Positions 59,112 to 64,000 of a stretch of DNA of 64,000 nt are shown piece by piece; the stretch's first letter is position 1; each line of letters begins with the position of its first letter. Under the pieces are notes generated by a model. That model was not told where the DNA came from. It saw nothing but the letters and a program-made list of their open reading frames with translations, and did not search any database. The DNA is taken from NCBI RefSeq assembly GCF_030052815.1, contig NC_079510.1:6275375-6339374 (forward strand), given 5' to 3'. The position numbers and the translations under genes were made by a program. The DNA comes from Hevea brasiliensis (taxonomy: Eukaryota; Streptophyta; Magnoliopsida; Malpighiales; Euphorbiaceae).

Positions 59112-59400
59112 TTGTTTCTCACTCTAAACTTAAGAATCTTGCTCTATCTCTGTATCTCTATTTCAGAAACTCAAAAACAGAAAAAGATCTTCCAATTTCA
59201 AAGAGGATAATAAGTATACAGATTACAGATAGATATCTATAGAAGGAAAGGAAAGGAAAGGAAAGGAAAGGAAAAGAAAAGGAAAAATCCCTCTCGAGAG
59301 AGAAGGAAAGTAAAGGGAAGGAAAGAGATATCTCTCCAACACACAACAAAACCATACTTTGATCCACCTTAAATAAGCCTTCTTCTTCTTCTTCTTTGCC
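59112..59400 (-). promoter_or_regulatory. Leader exon and core promoter of the methyltransferase gene
   Basis: A TATA-like box on the minus strand (TTATTTAA, about 59370-59377) would place transcription start near 59340. The leader exon, from there down to about 59111, is pyrimidine-rich: it contains a run of CTTTC/TTTCC pentamers, seen on the plus strand as GGAAA at 59244-59275. Upstream is a GA-rich stretch (CT repeats on the plus strand at 59421-59438). No mapped start supports this; it is inferred from sequence. Confidence 0.4.
59244..59275. repeat. (GGAAA)n pentanucleotide repeat
   Basis: About six GGAAA units giving a CT-rich tract in the leader RNA of the methyltransferase gene. Confidence 0.85.
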
Positions 59401-59429
59401 GTCTGCTTTGCTTAGCTGTCTTCTCTCTC

Positions 59430-62400
59430 TCTCTCTCCATTTCTTTCTGTGAACTTTTTTTTTTTTTTTTAATTTGGCGGTAATTTCTTAGCGGTAAATC
59501 TTTGCGCTTGAGCATCATAAGGTAAAAAAAAAAAAGTTAACGGTTGAATTTTTTTTTTTTTTTTTTTAATAAAGATGTCAAGAAAACGAGGAAAGCCTAA
59601 TCATCATTATCTACATGTCAGTCACGCACAAATAGAGATTTGTCATCTTCATAATCACCCTCTATACCTAACTTGCTCATCATTCTAAACCATTTGCGTA
59701 AAATCAAATTTATAATCGATTGTTAGTTATGATCAATTTGTATAATTTAATTTGTCTTTTTGCATTATATATATATATTAAAAAAGGATTTTATAAAAAT
59801 ATATCACTCGGAGAATATTTGTCTTAATAAATTATTTTATAAATTTTAAAAATAATTTAACCTATTTATTTATAATAATTATTAAATTTATAAATTTAAA
59901 AAATTAATTAAAATTTTAATTTTTTATTTTGATACTTATAAATTAATTTAATTAAATATTTTAATACTTTATTTTTATTTAATTTTTAAAATTTTATTAT
60001 AAATTTCATTTAATATTTTTTAATCGTTTTAATAATAAATATACTTGTAAATTATTTTTTATAAAATATATTTATTAATGATATATAAGCAATTTAATTA
60101 AACGCATTATTATTTAAAATTTTTAATATTTATAAATTATTTTTTATAAGTGAAATCAAATATATTCTTAATAAATTTTAAAAATTACTATATGTTATAC
60201 TTTTTTAGTTTTATATTTTTTTATAAAAAATTAACTTATCACCTTAAATATTCACACCTTATTTAAATATTTTCAAATTTCAACTACTAAATCTTTTCTA
60301 AAATTTACATCTTTTGAGAATTTTAAAATTTTAATTTATTATAAAATTCTGCTAATCATAGTATCTATTTTTAAAATTAAATTTTTTTGTTAGATTAGAG
60401 AAAAGGTGAATTATTTTTTTTTTTTAATTATATTAATATATATATATAATTAAATAATTATTTACTAAAAATTAATTTACAAAATTTAAATATTTATTTT
60501 AAAATATTATAATAAATATTTAATATATTTAAAATATAAAAATTTTAATAATGAAACATTAAAAATTGACATGTGACACATGTATTTTTTTCACTTTATT
60601 TATTTTTTTATTGTTATATGTCAATTAATTTAAAAATAAAAAAAAATCTATTAATTAATTTATTTTAAAATTTAAAATTCAAATGTTACATTTTTTATAT
60701 CTTTTATTAAATTCAAAAATGTATTTTTTGCTATTAAAATTTTATACATTAATCTTTGAAATAAAATTATAGTTAATTAAAAATTTTATCATTAATAAAA
60801 TTTTATAATATAATTATGTAAATATAAAATATAAAAAAATATATGTTAAATATTAAAATAAAACAATAAATAATTCTCATAATGTATAAGTAAAACTAAT
60901 TCAATAAAATTTAAATTTGAGACCTTATAATTAAAAAAATTAATACTATTAAATTAAAATTTTATGTAGCTTTTACTAGTAGTAGTGTGCATTATTCAGT
61001 TATAATAAAAAATCAAACCAAATTGATAAATTTCATTTTTTAGTTAATAATTCTACAAAATTTTTATGTTCAGTTATCAATTTGGTTAGTTTTGATTTGA
61101 TAACCAAAATAACTGAATTTATATTAATTATTATTTTATTTGTGATTATTATTTTTTATAAATTTATTAACAATATTTAATTTTAAATTATTCTTTTATT
61201 TAATAATGAAATTATATTTATTAGTTTTATAAATAAAGAAATGTAAAGTATTTTTATTAATATTTTATTAATTAAAAATATAAAATATATATTATATTTT
61301 TTTAATTAATTCGATTATAATAGATAACCCACCAAATATTTTTTATTTCAGTTACGGTGGATTTTCTCTCAATTTCAATTTATTAATAACTTTAGACTCA
61401 GTTAACTCAAAGACTCAATTCTCACCCTCTAATTCAAAGCCTCTCCAATTTACTTAAAATTATAAGTAAAATCTTAAAAGTTAACAATTATTTAGAGGCA
61501 CTCTAGCAAAACCCTTGTAAAAATAAAAAAGAAAATTAAAAAATAAATAAATAAAAAACCTAAGATTTTAAATGTGAAAAGTATGCAAATTAACTAATTT
61601 TTATTTATTTTAGGCATACGTTCAATTGCATATTATTTAATAGACAAATAAAAGAATTATATATTTTTTAATTTAAATAATCTAGTATTTAAAAGTTAAA
61701 TATTTAACTATTTAGATTTGTTTTTTACATTTATCACATTTTAGTCCTTTAAATATGTTTACAATGCCCTTCTTATATTTAATTAATTAGTTATATATTT
61801 ACACTTTGCATGGTAACAATTTAAATTTTTTATTTTTAACTTGTATTTAACGTAAGTTAATTTCAATTTATTAAATTAATTATTTTTTGTACATTAATAA
61901 AAAAGTAATTATTATATTATTTTTTATACTAATATATATTAATTTAATAGTATTTAATTAAAACTAAAATAATGGATCGAATAAAAAAAAAAGATAGAAG
62001 ACATTTTATAAATATATATTTTTAAAATATAGAATTATAATTCTTAGCTCAAAGGATCCTTAGTAAAAAAAATCTTTTAACATATCTGATAGTGCAAAAT
62101 AATGTAAATGTATTAAGTAAAAAATATTATTAAAACTCTCAATGAAAAACTCAGGTTGATATTTGGAGAATGTATTATTGGAGGGGCAGCCATGAATTCT
62201 GAAATAATTAGTTTTATGTGTACTGTAAAACGAAAATAGAAAATTACCTAGTGTATCAAAAATAAATTATTAAAAATTGAGTATATATATATATATATAT
62301 TACTAAAGTCATTATAAATATTTTTAATCATCAAAATTAAGATGTCACATGAATTTAATATTTCAAAAAGGCTCTTAATATAATTATTTTTCAGTTCTTA

Positions 62401-64000
62401 ATTATGATAATAAACCTGAAAAAATTGAATTTATAATTAAAAAATAAATTAAAATGAAAATTTGTTAAGGTAAAATTATTAATAAATAAATTTGTAATTA
62501 AAAAAATATAAACTGAAAAAAATTTAATTTAATTAGGATAAAATTATTAATTTAAGTATTACCCAATATTAATAATTAAATTTATAATTAAAAAAAGTGC
62601 AAATGAAATTTTCAATAAAATTATTATTTTTTAATTATATAAGTGTCTTTGAATGGTAAATACATATGTCAAATTTTTTAGTATTTGGCATTTATATTGT
62701 TAGATATAGATTAAAAAAAAAAAGCTTGGTTAAAGATATAAAAAAAGATTAATGGATTTAATTAAAAAAAAAAAAAGATTAATGGATTATGATTGTCTGT
62801 GGTGAAGTGCAATGGGAACAGAATAATACAAGACATTGGGAATTATAATAGAAAATACATATGACATGTCTTTTTACATATGATATGTCATTTTTCAATA
62901 TATGATATGTCATTTGTCAAGAATAGTTATTTGACACTTGCTATGTGGTAAAAAATTTATGATATAATATTGGTAAATAAAAATTACATTTTTTAACAAA
63001 AATATATATATAAATAATTATTATAAAGATTTTTAAAAACATCAAATTAATTATTATAAAATAAACAAAAATTTATTTTTTTAAATTAAATTTAAATAAT
63101 TATTATAATAAATATATAAAAATAAAAAACTATATTAGTATTTTTTTTTTACTACTGATAGTGAAATGAAGATTAAATGTTAATTTTATTTTATTATAAT
63201 TATTTTTTATTGTAACATTATTCTTTAAATTATTTTATCTTTTTAATTCCTTTTCTTTAGATGACTATAAATCATATTTATTTTATAGATTTAATAAATT
63301 TCGATTTTGTTTGTTTTATTGGGGTACTCACGAAAATGAGTCAATGAAAAAAATATTTATTTTTTTATTAAAAAAAAAATTAAATTATTTTTTTTAAAAA
63401 TAATTTTCTCTTTTTTAGACTTTAATAATATCATTAAACGTGAGAACACTTTTACATATATATATATATATATATAGTTTAAAGAAATATTTTTGATGAA
63501 ATGTAGCAAAAATAATTCAATAAATTTATTAAGTATTCTTATTTTAAAATATTTCACAAATCTAATGGATTCAAAGTCCAATCAACTTGAAAAATAAAAA
63601 TAATATCCAACTAATTAAATCGAGCACCGAATCAACATTTAATTTCATTGGTTCGATTTTTTTTAGTATTTTTTACATTACAATATTTTTTTTTAATTTT
63701 TAAGCAAAATGAATCGATTGCAAGACCAGGTAATTATTATATATAGTCATTCAATTTTATGAATTTTTTTATAAAAGTTATTAAATTTTAATTTTTTTTA
63801 TAAAATCTATTAAAATTTAATTTAATTTTATAAAACTTATTATAATAAAAAATTAAAAGCCAACAGATTAAGTATAATAATTTTTATAAAATTAAATTAA
63901 AATTTAATAATTAAAAAAATTAAAATTTAATGATTTTATATAAAATTGAGGGAGTCGGTAGCACATGGTCAGAAAAAAGAAGTAGCATAAGGTGTTTGAC
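59430..64000. other. Very AT-rich upstream intergenic DNA, no gene
   Basis: 4.6 kb of mostly A/T with homopolymer runs and short TA repeats (59768-59779, 62283-62300, 63456-63476). At 62860-62930 the word ATATGATATGTCATTT recurs, and at 62730-62790 a segment of about 20 bp is duplicated around A-runs. A block at 60985-61400 resembles the GGTTATCAATTTGGTTAG-type text of small transposon remnants, but I could not place it. No ORF of substance was seen. Confidence 0.5.

Noticed and set aside
58185..59122. Several short frames upstream of the methyltransferase
   Set aside because: They fall in the putative leader intron and leader, are built on simple repeats, and have no recognisable domain.

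Overview
This is a piece of a plant nuclear genome, most likely a woody eudicot. The PMT/ERD3-type gene and the retrotransposon types would suit Malpighiales such as Hevea or Manihot, but the species is not proven from sequence. The evidence is AT-rich DNA, spliced minus-strand exons with GT-AG introns, plant-type Ty3/gypsy (Tekay and Tat) and Ty1/copia elements, a PIF/Harbinger transposon, MITEs and many microsatellites. Only one intact host gene is present in 64 kb: a seven-coding-exon putative SAM-dependent methyltransferase of the QUASIMODO2/PMT family (PMT21/ERD3-like, 601 aa) on the minus strand at 54224-57893. It probably has an extra 5'-UTR exon near 59111-59340. Almost everything from about 1.2 to 53.3 kb is layered transposon sequence.

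Layout. (1) 1164-19490: remains of Ty1/copia elements, split by a plus-oriented long LTR of a Ty3/gypsy Tat-like family (pieces 2258-2529, 13814-14939 and 17482-17688). That LTR was hit by an inverted, nearly complete member of the same broad family (2530-13813, TSD CCTAG) which lacks its reverse transcriptase, and by a related solo LTR (14940-17481). (2) 20736-24380: a 3.6-kb solo LTR on the minus strand, TSD GAAAA. (3) 24614-25100: a foldback MITE with a perfect 10-bp TSD. (4) 25291-25850: a decayed RNase H-like 3' end of a LINE-type element. (5) 27540-43080: a multi-level nest. A minus-strand copia gag and LTR is interrupted by a small 185-bp-LTR gypsy-derived element (TSD CAATT). That element is in turn interrupted by a full-length 10.2-kb Tekay chromovirus (28001-38205, TSD TCTCC) and a 2.4-kb solo LTR (TSD CATGC). 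(6) 43644-47443: a 3.8-kb solo LTR (TSD AGACC), a plus-strand relative of the one at 20.7 kb. (7) 47578-53299: a decayed two-gene PIF/Harbinger transposon (DDE transposase plus Myb/SANT-like protein). (8) 54.2-59.4 kb: the PMT gene. (9) 59.4-64 kb: very AT-rich DNA with no recognisable gene.

The transposon ORFs are broken by stops, frameshifts or deletions, so none looks autonomous now. The methyltransferase gene reads cleanly, with exon junctions that keep frame through all 1806 coding bases. I see no bacterial-type features, CRISPR arrays, rRNA or tRNA genes. I found no clearly new biological system. The best leads are the target-site-supported nests, the interlocked inverted repeats of the PIF element, the patchy divergence between the two Tekay LTRs, and the small gypsy-derived non-autonomous element.
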